Part shown: positions 45,190 to 56,492 of the stretch, piece by piece
Layout: each line of letters starts with the position of its first letter
Position numbering within the stretch: the stretch's first letter is position 1
NCBI GenBank assembly: GCA_963853835.1
Contig: OY970830.1
Coordinates: forward strand, 42,761,466 to 42,825,465
Direction: 5' to 3'
DNA length: 64,000 nt
DNA from: Calendula officinalis
Lineage: Eukaryota; Streptophyta; Magnoliopsida; Asterales; Asteraceae
Made by a program: the position numbers and the translations under genes
Notes under the pieces: model-generated
The model's input: only the letters and a program-made list of their open reading frames with translations
What the model was told of the DNA's origin: nothing
The model's database searches: none

Positions 45190-46515
45190 TTTGAGTTTGT
45201 ACTCGGTAAAAGTGTTTTCTTCTTGTGATTTTGTGGCCTCGAAAGCTCAATCTTTAATGCTACAAGACCACATCTTACCTGACAATGACATATGTTTTAT
45301 GTATAATACTTATATTTGTGCTCCAGATTGTTTTCGTGATATGTTCCAAACTTTTTTGAACGACTTCACTAATAAGGACATTGCCCCTTTTAAAGCCTAA
45401 CAAACATTTGCGAGTGTCAGTTTAGTGAAATGGTCAAGGATATAAAAGTCCAATTCAACATGAATGTGAGACATAAAGCTATTTTGTAGTGTGTACTCGC
45501 ATCACATGCTCACGATTTTCTACTATCTATCCCCATAGGCGGACTAGATCAACATATGTCACCCACATCATACCATCAATATGTATCGTCTCATGATTCA
45601 ATTATGTCTGGTTTATCCGATATGCGCAATTTGTCGCAAGGCAAGTTTGGATTACTATGGGAAACATGCAGTTCATTGTAAATAGCTCTCGGGTTTCAAG
45701 TGCCGATACAATATGGTTAGACTGGGCGTAATGGGTGACCAAACCCAGTTTGGTCACCCCTGCCACATCTGCGCCATATCAGCTTTCTCTCTCCTGATCA
45801 AACACACGACCAGACAGCGACCAAATGCCCGTAATGGGTGACCGAATCGGCGATCAATTTTTTTTTAATTTTTTTTAAGAATTTTCGTTTTATTAATATA
45901 TATATATATAAATATAATATTTATTTTATATATAATATATTATTAAATTATTAATTATTAATATATATTATATATATATATATATATGCAAAAGAAATCG
46001 TCCAGCACAATTTGAACGGTCGACTACCCGACCTTTAGAAGGAGACGACGCGTCTCCGGTGGAACCTCGTAACGGACCGGACGCGTCGCCGGTGGTGATG
46101 TGGCCGGTCGCGACCGGCGATTTGGTCGCCCGATACGGATGGTCTTATGGCCGTTCTTTTTGGCATACGTAGTTGTGTCGGGATCTACGCTGAGAAAGAA
46201 GCACCTATGAACTTTTTAACTCACCAGTTGGATAGAAGATCTACAATAAGATCGGATGACATTTTGTTTTTTGAATGAGCTGGGGACAAACATGTGTGTG
46301 GATCTAACTGGTTTTTTTTCCTCATGTGGGTTTGAATTGTCAAAGTTATACAATGGGACAAGATGCTTTAAAAGTTGTCTCTTGCAAAGTGACAACACGT
46401 GAAAGCATGCATTACAATATTTTGTTCATCTCGCGTTGTATACCTTTTGTTTCCTTTCCCCTTAGGCTATCGAGCTCCTCGGACACCAACGAGTTATGTA
46501 TAGTAATGTTAATAT
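45190..46515 (+). pseudogene. Decayed retroelement-type ORF (GKHAVHC-motif protein), split by a MITE
   Basis: In shifting frames the plus strand reads SLMLQDHILPDNDICFMYN, ASHAHDFLLSIPIGGLDQHM, then ICAICRKASLDYYGKHAVHC. After the MITE (45720-46144) is removed it continues KEAPMNFLTHQLDRRSTIRS, DKHVCVDLTGFF and LLGHQRVM. The order and motifs (HAHDFLLAIPIxGLGQHMS, CPICRxACLDxFGxHAVHC, HACVDLTGVSPL) match a protein family common in plant genomes, usually annotated as reverse-transcriptase- or transposon-related. Multiple frameshifts and stops show it is dead. The MITE junction restores the reading (...CRYNMV / MAVLFG) when one TTA copy is dropped. I am sure of the family resemblance but not of its exact element class. 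Confidence 0.65.
45720..46144. mobile_element. Tourist-like MITE, copy B (inside pseudogene)
   Basis: 425 bp, left end GACTGGGCGTAATGGGTGAC, right end complementary (GTCGCCCGATACGGATGGTC). TTA flanks it at 45717-45719 and 46145-46147. It is the same family as 37966-38225 and shares GACGCGTC motifs. The A/T-rich core (45880-45990) includes TA repeats. Confidence 0.8.
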
Positions 46516-47164
46516 TCTTTAAATTAGGGCTTTAATTCGAGTACATAAGAGAATAAATTTTTTCTAGCAGAAAGATTGAACACGAAGCACTTTCTTGAAT
46601 AAAAACAACACTCGGTTCAGAGATGGTGAAGAAATCAGGCACCGAAAATTTTCCATGGGATTTTTCCTGATTTTGATCTTTCTTCTTCCCAGGTAACAAT
46701 CTCTTTCCTGACCCTAATTTTCGCTTTTTTCCCTTCTAATATATGTTGAAGCTTTTTCCTTCTTTTTTCCTTTCACTTGCAAGTTCTCATTTTAAACAGT
46801 GTATTTGACATTTTAACGAATAATGAAACCTGGGAACACCCAAATCATATTACCCTTTGTATTTGAACAATGTTTTCTCTTAAAGCAAATTGCAATTAAA
46901 GGCCTGCTTCCCTAAATCATGAAAAATAATATGGTTTTATTGTGTTTGTTCATGCTGGTGTAGCTCTAATGTGTAGTTAGGTCAGATACTACCTTGTTTA
47001 ATTTATGTATGCTATATTATAAGTTATGTTTGCCAACTACTGGATGACATTAACACAAGTCTGGCCTTGCAGAATTCTTTGTTTATGCTTTTTTTAGTGG
47101 TTATTTTTATAATTGAGAAACTTAATTACTGGTTGTACAGTTATTACCTTTTATTAATCTACAG
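46516..47164. other. Segment between pseudogene fragments
   Basis: No domain recognised. A short phrase near 46622 (atggtgaagaaatcaggcac) could be the start of a captured transcript, but its frame closes quickly. Confidence 0.3.
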
Positions 47165-47520
47165 GGTTCAAGCTTTGACCTTGACACCAACAAGAGAGCT
47201 TGTAGCTCAAACAGAGAATCATATTGAAATACTAGCAATTGGTTTAAATGTCAACATGATGAAATGTTGAGCAGAGGATTTAAGGATCAAGTTTATGATG
47301 TTTATCGATACCTTCCATGAGAGCTCCAGGTGATAAAAGTTATGTTACAATTATTTGGATATATATTTAGCAATTTTTATTTCATCTTAATAATATCTAT
47401 ATTTGTTGCAGGTTTGTTTAATATCTGGCACCCTTCCTAATGAAATAATGGAAATGACATGCAAATTCATTACTAATCGTGTTCGAATCCTTATAAAACA
47501 TGATGAATTGACTCGTGAGG
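47165..47520 (+). pseudogene. eIF4A-like DEAD-box helicase fragment
   Basis: Three exon-like pieces: VQALTLTPTRELVAQTENHI (motif Ia region, 47165-47269), LSRGFKDQVYDVYRYLP then a stop and ELQ (about 47266-47330), and, after an intron-like gap with acceptor TTGCAG, VCLISGTLPNEIMEMTCKFI then RVRILIKHDELTRE (47412-47519). These follow eIF4A order (PTRELAQQ; MLSRGFKDQIYDVFQ; SATLPxEILEMTxKFM; VRILVKRDELT). The segment between motif Ia and LSRGFK, including the DEAD box, is deleted, and SAT has become SGT. The intron-like gap falls at a conserved eIF4A splice position, so the source was genomic DNA and not a processed mRNA. Not functional. Confidence 0.8.
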
Positions 47521-48440
47521 TAACACATATACTCTGATAAAATTATAATAAAAATAAAAGTTTGCATTGGCAACTTACAAAGTAATATTTCAATTCAATA
47601 ATAGCCTTGGGTTACATGAAATTTACTTATGAGATAATACAAGATAACACCATTAAATTATAGGCAACATCAAAGCAAAGAATAGAGATATATATTAGTT
47701 TTCTTGATAAGACCTAATCTGTAAACACCAAAATGACACGCTGGTTGGTGGGGAAAATGTGCAACTTTTGGTAGTTAATCAGTTGCGAGGGTCACAATGG
47801 TTAGGTACTTCGGTTTAGCAATTAATTATGTTGTATTCATACCATTATGTTTTGGGACACTAGACCCTTTACCCCGAACTTTTCTTGCGAATTAATCCCG
47901 TTCATATAGAATGAACGACGACAATAAAATCAGCAACAATATTTGCTGAACTTAGATTTATGTGATTTTTGACTGCCAAAAATATTCGTTTAAAAAAACA
48001 TTCTTTTTTGTTAATAAAATTTATATATTAATTGTTTAATAGGTGAAATAAAAATGGGTGAGCGTCTACCTTAACCATAGGGCATATTGGCATGATGCAG
48101 AATGCATCCTTGCTTTGTAGAGGAACACAAAAGTAGGAATACGAACTTTGAACACACCAAATGTTGAAAATCGTGGTGAGGGTTAACATCAGCAAGACCA
48201 CTTATTCTTCACACATCACACATGAAACCAAATTATATGAAGACAAATATGTAAACAGGGTAAAGGCTAAACTGTTTGTGGGCCCATTACATCTTTTTAT
48301 TAGACTATGATGTTTTGTTGGTGTAATTAACACGATTCATTTTATATTTTTATATGCAATGCGGAAAATTAAAAAACTTTTGATAATTTCTTTGTAAATA
48401 ACAATAGCTTTATGTTCCAGGGTTAAATTCGTTTTTGGTA
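47521..48440. other. Non-coding DNA between helicase and protease fragments
   Basis: About 0.9 kb without recognised domains. Confidence 0.35.
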
Positions 48441-48770
48441 CAGGGACATTGTCATCCAATTTGGCAAAATCCATTATTAGGATCAGAATTTGTAGAAATT
48501 GGTTATTGGGTATTGGGGCTTCTGGAGTATGGGATTTATTTCATAATGTGAAAAATAAATCACCTTGTTTGGTTTTTATTAATGAAATGGATGCTGTCGG
48601 GAGACATAGTTATGATAATTGGTGGTGGGAATGATTAGAGAGAATCAACTTTTAATGGAGTTGGATGGATTTAGTGGTGACAATGGAGTTATTGTTATTG
48701 GTGCTACTAATAGACATCAGATTCTTTATTCTGATTTGCTTAGACCAAGAAGAATTAATAGATAGGTTAG
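48441..48770 (+). pseudogene. FtsH-like AAA protease fragment
   Basis: The plus strand reads GTGTLSSNLAKSII (decayed Walker A region), GIGASGVWDLFHNVKNKSPC and LVFINEMDAVGRH (Walker B; normally IVFIDEIDAVGR). After a frameshift it reads RENQLLMELDGFSGDNGVIV and IGATNRHQILYSDLLRPRR. These match the AAA module of FtsH metalloproteases (VGVGASRVRDLF, DEIDAVGR, NQLLTEMDGF, VIAATNRxxILDxALLRPGRFDR). The Walker A lysine context is lost, DE became NE, and frame breaks and stops are present. Only about 110 codons of the AAA domain remain; the zinc protease domain is absent. Dead fragment. Confidence 0.8.
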
Positions 48771-49037
48771 TAAATATAATAAGAGTGCAAAAAACCGAAA
48801 AATTCGACCTAAAAAGAAATGATCTCGACTGAAAAAGAAATGATCTTGATCTAAAAAAAATGATCTTGATAAAAAATAAATATTATCTTGATTCTTGAAT
48901 CTTAACCAAAGGTGTTAGTTTTGATTGTTTTAGTTATGAATGGGTCGGGTTATTTTTATCTTTGACGGGTCTAAATATTAAGTTAAAAATAGAAAATTGA
49001 AAATGAAACGGGTCAGATAACATTTTGTTTTTTAAAA

Positions 49038-49312
49038 GAAGCACCTATGAACTTTTTAACTCACCAGTTGGATAGAAGATCTACAATAAGATCGGATGAC
49101 ATTTTGTTTTTTTAATGAGTTGGGGTCAAACATGCGTGTCGAAGTTATACAATGGGACAAGATGCTTTAAAAGTTGTCTCTTGCAAAGTGACAACACGAT
49201 AAAGCATGCATTACAATTTTTTGTTCATTTCGCGTTGTATACCTTTGATTTCCTTGCCCCTTAGGCTATCGAGCTCCTCAGACTCCAACGAGTTATGTAT
49301 AGTAATGTTATG
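49038..49312 (+). repeat. Second copy of retroelement ORF C-terminal segment
   Basis: Direct repeat of about 46197-46505: 'gaagcacctatgaactttttaactcaccag' and following bases are nearly identical, with a ~45-bp internal deletion. The two copies bracket the eIF4A-like and FtsH-like fragments, which suggests they moved or duplicated together. Confidence 0.75.
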
Positions 49313-49587
49313 ACACTTAAATTTACAAATATTATGATAAAAAAAATTAGTTTTACAATCTAAAAAATTACCGACATAACTTTTTACTTGTTTGTCTTTT
49401 ATGCAAGTCCTATGTGGATATCATATGTAATTACAAAAGATGAAGATAGTTGTAATTTATAACGCAATATGTCCACAGTATTTTAGTAATATTATAATAA
49501 CATTGCCTCTATAATAACGTTTACTTTAAAAACACCCTCCATCCTATAACAAAATTATAGGTTTTATTAATCCAACATTTTTTTTTT

Positions 49588-49686
49588 CATTTTCTAAATA
49601 TTCAACATAAAAATTAAATATGTTATATTTAAATTTTTTTCATTTTCTAAATATTCAACATAAAAATTAAATATGTTATATTTAAA
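49588..49686. repeat. 46-bp direct duplication
   Basis: 49588-49633 and 49641-49686 are identical, separated by a T run. Probably replication slippage. Confidence 0.85.
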
Positions 49687-49750
49687 GTACGGAAAAGATA
49701 TATTAGTTAAAAATATATATTATGAAAGTACATTAATATATAAACAAATT

Positions 49751-50010
49751 AAGAATGTCTATAAAACCAATTGGTCTAATCAATTGATCCCTAAGGATTG
49801 CCTTGGGGAGTTTGCCTTCAAGAGGTCTTCAGTTCAATACTTGTTGGAGGCATTCTTTAGAAGAAAAAAATGTGGTGGGATTTATTCCCAAAAAAAGAGA
49901 TATGTTCGAGGAATGCATACTAGCCGCTTACTTGGATGTCACTGTATACGTCGAATCACTAACTTACTAACTTGTCGTTCAAAAAAAAAAAAAAAAAAGA
50001 ATGTCTATAA
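49751..50010 (+). mobile_element. SINE with poly(A) tail and 14-bp target duplication
   Basis: The body 49765-49996 is flanked by AAGAATGTCTATAA at 49751-49764 and 49997-50010. It starts with a tRNA-like head (box A-like tggtctaatcaattga, box B-like cttcagttcaatacttg) and ends in about 18 A residues. A perfect long target duplication plus oligo(A) is the signature of LINE-mediated retrotransposition, and the perfect match suggests a recent event. The 167-codon ORF across it is accidental. Confidence 0.85.
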
Positions 50011-50295
50011 TCTTTTATTTATCGTCTTCAACCAACACCCTATCTTCCTTCTAACAGATATGTCATGTTCATGGCAAGAAATTTCAAACACCTTGTATAC
50101 TGCTTTTTCCAAGAAATATTCTTTTCTTTTCTCAAAGACCGCTCTTCCGGCAATTCCGCGGAAATCATTTCCTTGAATTCATCAACGTGTCCGAATGTCA
50201 GCTTTTAAATATCCGGGGGACACCAAGAGAACGTTGGATTGGGTCGCCTAATTTTACCTAATTAGGTTTTAAGTACGTGGTTAATGAAAACTAAT

Positions 50296-52255
50296 TCAAC
50301 AAAATTCTTCCATACATAAATAGTTAGCATCAAACAAATCTTGCAACTTCGACAACGACATAATCTCACCCAAAACTTCATATATATTATCCGATTTCGG
50401 TTGCGATTTATCCGCAACCAAAAACTCATGAAACTCGCCTTCAACTTCTATAGAACTACGCCCCGGTATTTTCTTAACACCATTCCCTCTCATCATACTT
50501 CTAACCATCTTCACATCATCCCATTTACATTTACTAGCACATAAACTTTCCATAAGTACATAAATACCACTATCATTTGGATCCAAAACCAAAAGCTTCT
50601 CATTAGCAATTTTACCCAACTCAAGATTACCATACATCCTACACGCATTTAGAATCGCCCCCCCAAACGGCTTTATCGGGCTCCATTGGCATTTCTTTAA
50701 CCAACCCATATGCTTCATCAAGAAGCCCGATTCTTCCAAGTAAATCAATCATGCACGCGTAATGTTCAACCGTTGGTTTTAATCCAAATTTGTTACCAAT
50801 TTCTTTAAAGTAAATTCTTCCTTGATTTAATAAACCTCCATGACTACAAGCTGATAACACACCAACAAATTTTATCTCATTGGGTTTGTAACTCGTTTTT
50901 TTCATTTCTTCAAAAAGATTAAGGGCTTTCATTGCACGCCCGTGGGAAGCAAAACCGACAATCATCGAGTTCCAAGATACTAAATCTTTATCTCCCATTT
51001 CATTGAAAAGCTCTTCGGCTGCATCAACGTTACCACATTTTGCATACATGTCTATAAATGCGTTTCCTAGTGTGACACTAAGTTTAATTCGGTTTCGTTT
51101 AACATAATAAAAGTACATCCATTGGCCTAAATCTAAGCAACCCGATTGAGCACAAGCAGAAAGTACACACACTAAAGTACTCTCTATAGGAACCAAACCT
51201 GCATTTTCCATGTCGTAAAAGAGGTCTAAAGCTTCTTTTGGTTTATTATTTTGTGAATATCCTGCAATCATAGTATTCCAAGATATAATATTTCTCTCAG
51301 GCATTTCATCGAACATCTTCTGTGCTAAAATCAACTCTCCGTTTTTAGCATACCCGTTTATCATACTTGTCCACGAGAAAACGTCCTTAGTTCTCATATT
51401 ATCAAAAATTTGTTTAGCGGTATCCAAAGAACTACATTTAACATACATATCCAATATTGAATTCATTAAATTCTGACTCGTATTCAGATTCATCTTTTTG
51501 ACATATTCATGAATCGATTCCCCCAACTCCAAGTCCCCTTTCTGAGAACAGGCGGAAAACACTGCAATCATTGTGATCTCATTTGGTTCAACATCAGAAT
51601 TTGTCATCAACTCAAAAACTCTCAATGCATCATCTGACTTGCCTTGCTTCACATACCCATTGATCAAAGTACTCCAAGAAACAACATCCCTCTCAGGCAT
51701 TTCATCGAACACCTTGTGTGCAGAACCCACCTGCCCTCTCTCACTGTAAAACTGAACCAACCCGTTTTGCACAATCAAATCACAATCAAACCCCATTTTC
51801 CAAACCAAAGAATGAATCGATTTACCAGCTAGTAAACCCTCACACGCTTTCAATCCAAACACAAAGCTTCTTCTATCCATATCTACGCACATCCGAACCA
51901 TTGAACGATATAAAGACAAACCTTTTGCATAAGAATGTGCTTTTAGATACCCCTTGATCATCACATTCCACATGTAAGCATTGGGGTTAGGAAAGTGTTT
52001 GAAAAGGCGACAAGCGTGTATTAAATCTCCGGTGTCTGATAGAGCACAGAAGGTTAATATTCTGCTTACGGGGAAAACATGGAAAATGAGGCCGGTTCTA
52101 GTCATTTGTGCTTGGATTTGCTTCAATCGGGACATCGAATTGCATGATTCTACAGCTAATAGAGTTGGGTTTGTGATGAAGAGATTCGTTTGGGATGAAT
52201 TCCATGTGGGTTTTTGAAAGGGTGGAAAATAAACGGATGATACTGAATGAACCAT
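50296..52255 (-). CDS. PLS-class pentatricopeptide repeat protein (E/E+ type), one-base frameshift
   Basis: An intronless gene of about 652 codons. Frame one (52255 down to about 50660) starts MVHSVSSVYFPPFQKPTW and holds a mitochondrial/plastid-type N terminus followed by roughly a dozen PPR units of P, L and S type (e.g. ERDVVSWSTLINGYVKQGKS, KDVFSWTSMINGYAKNGEL, KDLVSWNSMIVGFASHGRA). A run of seven G (minus strand, near 50657-50663) shifts the frame. With six G the sequence continues AVWGAILNACRMYGNLELGK and an E/E+ module (KKIPGRSSIEVEGEFHEFL), ending MEEFC. No DYW domain. Members usually select C-to-U editing or processing sites in organelle RNA. The shift is in a homopolymer, so it may be a sequencing error or a fresh null allele. 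The target transcript cannot be predicted here. Confidence 0.85.
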
Positions 52256-52561
52256 TGTAATGAGAGATGGGATGGAGATTATTATGAAAATGGCGGAATT
52301 TCATGTGTATTTGTCAACGAATTTGAGAAAAAAAGGATGGTGGAAGCCAAAAGGACTCTGTTCAACATGACAATTGAACGCATTGGGATTGAAGACTGCG
52401 TAACAAATTATACATAGTTTGTATTTTGATTAATTGATCGTGGGAGTAGTTCAATTCTCATTTAAAACTTTTCAGTCTTTTACAAAATATCACTGGTCGA
52501 CTCTGTAGAGCAGCACTAGATTTGAGCAACTAAGTGGTGAGCAACACTAACTAGAGCATTA
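52256..52561. other. PPR gene upstream region
   Basis: The 5' flank of the PPR gene, ending at the LTR start at 52562. An upstream ATG at 52304 is in a different frame and reads only 68 codons. No clear TATA assigned. Confidence 0.35.
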
Positions 52562-52567
52562 TGTCAC

Positions 52568-53585
52568 TGATAGAAGTCGATTCGAGATGACTAATCTCCC
52601 AAGAATTTAAACAAAGAAACTAAAGACAATTTAACAAACTTCTTCTTCTCTAAATTTTCCATAAACCAAAATTACATATAAATACTAAAACAAATTAACT
52701 AACTAGCACACTACTTCCACTAACTAGTACCACTAACCTACATTAAATACTAATAATAAAGTGCTTAACTAAAATTGAAATACTAATTAAAATTAAAATT
52801 ACTAAAATACTAATAACTAGAATACTAAACACGTATCAGTACTCCGTGCCTAAAAAATGACCTTGTCCTCAAGGTCGAGGTTCTCGTCCGGTGGTTTGGG
52901 AGGAGGTTTTGGTTTTGATTCGATGGTGTCGGTGTAAATGGGTAACAAAAACCGAATTAGATTAGTATGACAACCCGGTTGAATCTTTTTGAAGCCCCAT
53001 AGTGGTAATTCCATGGATGGTTTTGGATGTGGAAATATACCTGGAGAAGTGGGGTTTGAGATCAAATGGTTGGTTTTGATGACTCGAGCAACGACAGGTG
53101 GTGGTGGTGTGGTAGCGGTTGTTGTGATGGTATCCCTTTGTTTATGATGAAGAAAACTTACAACAAAGGTTGCAAAAGAGGTGGCGAAGTCTTTCCAACA
53201 ATTGACAAGCTCATTGTCGGTGTCAATACTAGCCATGGTATCGGCTAATTTAGCCAAAGCTTGTTCAAGGCGGTTTGACATTGGAGGCATGGTACAAATT
53301 GATGAAAGCACGATTGATAGAAGTCGATTCGAGATGACTAATCTCCCAAGAATTTAGACTAAAAAACTAAAGAAAATTTAACAAACTTTTTCTTCTTTAA
53401 ATTTTCCATAAACCAAAATTACATATAAATACTAAAACAAATTAACTAAGTAGCGCACTACTTCCACTAACTAGTACCACTAACCTACATTAAATACTAA
53501 TAATAAATTGCTTAACTAAAATGGAAATACTAATTAAAATTAAAATTACTAAAATACGAATAACTAGAATACTAAACACGTATCA
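52568..53585 (-). mobile_element. Mini LTR retrotransposon (1,018 bp) with fused gag/pol ends
   Basis: Two 271-bp LTRs (52568-52838 and 53315-53585; plus-strand ends TGATAGAAG and CACGTATCA) flank a 476-bp internal region. GTCAC duplications lie at 52563-52567 and 53586-53590. The minus-strand internal frame starts MPPMSNRLEQALAKLADTMA, like a gag N terminus, and ends ENLDLEDKVIF, which resembles the closing residues of Ty3/gypsy pol. Everything between has been deleted, leaving a TRIM-sized derivative. LTR differences are few but present. Confidence 0.8.
52850..53299 (-). pseudogene. Gag-start/pol-end fusion frame of mini retrotransposon
   Basis: An open frame of about 150 codons read from MPPMSNRLEQALAKL. 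The N-terminal ~50 residues are helix-prone and gag-like; the middle is proline/threonine-rich (TTTATTPPPPVV); the C terminus is DENLDLEDKVIF. No gag core, zinc knuckle or enzymatic motif remains. It is unbroken but probably a relic of internal deletion, with no known function. Confidence 0.5.
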
Positions 53586-54343
53586 GTCACACCCCCCCCA
53601 AAAGTGGTTTGCGGAAGAACGGGCGTGCGACTATCATGAGTAAACATAGCATATGATTATCGTAAATAATAAATGTTTGATAAAAAGTAATGTTACCAAA
53701 GTTTAAGGTAAACAAAGTAGTTGAACCAAAACATAGTTTTAACTAAGATTTGGGGGTGACATCTTTACAAAACGAAAGCTTGACTCCAATGCATGCGACT
53801 CAATGCTTATCTTAGAAACTTAAAAAACATAAGTAAAAGTATCAACAAAATTGTTAAGTGAATTCACAGGTTTTATAATAAGTTCAATTTGTTCCATAGT
53901 TTTCGTATGCCAGTCATGGCAAAAATAGAGTGATTATATAAAACGTTTAAAAATAGTCTGCTCCAAAAGTAGTAGTAAAACATCATAGTTTTCGTATGCC
54001 ATCGTAGGCAAACATAGTGTGATGATAATAAACGTTATAAATAGTCTGCTCAAAAGCAGTAGCAGAAACAATAGTTTTCGTATGCCATCGTTCGCAAAAA
54101 TAATGTGATGATGATAAACGTTATAAATGACCTGCTCCGAGAACAGGGGCACGATATAAATCGCAAGAAGAAATAAGTGACGGTGATCCCCCTAAAGGTT
54201 AACAATACCCTTTTGAGTTAAAATCTCGACCCTAAGCCCATAACCAAAACAACAACTCTAAAACGCATTTCCAATCTGGATATACACTCCTCGTGGTGTG
54301 GTTCTTTTTCGGCTACTACGTTTGGCCTTCCCATGATAATATT

Positions 54344-56492
54344 CTATTTCGTCATTATAATCATTTAGCAACTTGAGTCATTTTCGTTGTTTCATGTAAA
54401 GGGGTTTTTTTTTTTTTATTTTTTTTTTTTTTTTATTTTTTTTTTTACATATAATTTGTTATCTTTTTAGAGGCTCTTGTGGGCAGTGAAAATTGTGCAT
54501 TTGGTCTCGTATATATAATGTTGTCTTCGGATTTTAACGTTAATACGATGACACTTGCTTAGAAGTCATGAGAGGTATATATGTATATATAATGTTTTTT
54601 TCATTATTATAGTTTTTTTTCGTGATGTTAATTGACGGGACGCATAGGCGATTACTTTTCCACTTTGCATTAAGACGCAAAGTAATCCTTGATGACACGC
54701 GTCGTACTATGATGTGAAAGGATTGATGCGGTACAAAGTTTTTTAAGTTTTAAGATACGGTTTTCTTGTTTCTTACCTAATTTGTTATCTTTTTAGATTG
54801 AAGATTTTTAAGATTTGAGCAACTTTCGTATGAATTTCAATAAATCGCCGGTTAGTTGCCGGCAAGACCGAGAAATTTACAAACTTCGGTCGGGGATGAT
54901 CGGAACGTAGATGGATACTCGAGTAGAATTCAAAGCTTGCGGTAGGTCAGATAGATCATTTATTAGAGGTACAAATAGTCGGGCTCTTATGGACGCTGCA
55001 CTTAGCTTTCGATAAGCTATTAGGATTAGTTTACTTCTGAATTTAATTTGATGAGGTTGGTGGAAATCTTAGTATGTCCTTTTAAGATGATTTTCTAATA
55101 GTTTTTGTATGATAGGTATACCTTATATTCGTCATTGGACCATTTTGTTTTCTATATTGTAAATTAAGGATTTTTAATGTACTTTTCTAAGTATTTACGG
55201 GCTCTTGTTTAAATATTCATCTTTATAGAACTGAATTGTCCTTTTCGTCTTTCTCACTAAAGTTTTCTTTAACATTGCTAGATTCATATCGATTTTTTCC
55301 CACATTTCAAATCTCGCTGTGATCTTCGGACAAAAAGTCCATGTCAGTTTTGCATTTTCAATTTTATAAATTTAGCTTATGTTCGAGGAATGACTCTCAT
55401 AGGTTATGCGCATCGTAGGATAACTTTTCCAAACTATTCTAATTTACTATGTTGCACTCTATTTCCATTTCATTTGGTTGTATTTAACTATTTTATTTCT
55501 CGGTTTCGTTTAATAATTCATGACTTTGATAATTCCATATTGTACTATGTAATTATAAACATGCTGGCCAGACGGTTTATAATATCAAGATACAATATTT
55601 TCTCAACATTATCACTTCGTATATTTATATGTGAGTATTAGTAAAACTTAAAGATTGTACCATCGATTCTCGGGAAAAATGAAATTCTTCTGCATACTAG
55701 ATTATAGAAATTTAAAGTTGTGCTTAAAGTTTAATTTAGGGACATCATAGCGTTGATGTGTGACGTTTTTTGTGTTTTTGTTTCATGACGTAAAATATTA
55801 GCGGTTAGACGTTCAGTCTTCAGTCATGCGAGGAATCTTTCGATTTTTTTCGATTTGTTGAGTGGGAAATTAGGGTTAAGGTGACCATAAACGTGTGACG
55901 TACGATGTGTGACATAATTATATATAGAGTGTGAATTAGAGTGTGTGGTGCACGTGTATATGTGTTTCTTGTTGAAGGTCGTCTGATGATGTGTCACAAT
56001 GCTAGTCGTCCATTCTAATAGAGTTGCCAGAGTGTTCGCTGCTCGTAGACGTTCGGTATCAATTCTCGAACTCGTGTTTTCGTGTAAACGATTAGTGAAG
56101 TGTAAGTAAGGTATCCAATTTAGGTGTAAGGTATGTGGTGTAAAAGTGTAGTGAACCATGTAGTGTAGTGTATTGAGTATGCTGAGAATTTAATGAACTT
56201 ACATACGACATAATGTCATAGATCTCACCTATAGGTTCGTGTGTAAGGTATAAAGACACCATAACTAAGGGTAAGTGTAAGGCAATATAAAGCAAATGAC
56301 CTATTATTAAGGCAAGGGTAAATGAAAGATATGTAATGCATCTTTATGTGTAATGCAACTTTATATGAAATGAGATTCTGTATGAAATGAAACTTTATAT
56401 GAAATGAGGCTCTCTATGCAATGAAAATATTTTGACTTAAAATCTTTTTAAAGTTATAGAGTAGACTCGCTAGTTCACTATAACCAATAGCT
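54344..56492. other. Long region without recognised gene
   Basis: Contains a poly(T)-rich tract (about 54405-54448). A moderately GC-rich stretch (54830-55020) and repeated phrases such as 'tatgaaatga' (56340-56420) suggest old LTR-retrotransposon material, probably the continuation of the LTR starting at 52562. No domain-bearing ORF. Confidence 0.4.

Larger units (their letters stand above)
52562..54343. mobile_element. LTR (TGTCACACCC family), interrupted by a mini-retrotransposon
   Basis: Joining 52562-52567 to the sequence after 53590 gives TGTCAC followed by ACCCCC, then 'tttgcggaagaacg' and later 'catagca', matching the start of the solo LTR at 24794. Further similarity includes 'ggatatacactcc' near 54281. 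It cannot be followed reliably beyond about 54343, so the right boundary is uncertain. Three similar ~65-bp units ('agttttcgtatgccatcgt') lie at 53897-54120. Confidence 0.55.

Noticed and set aside
49673..50176. A 167-codon plus-strand ORF
   Set aside because: It runs through the SINE, its poly(A) tail (read as a lysine run) and flanking unique DNA. There is no protein-like pattern apart from the repeat.
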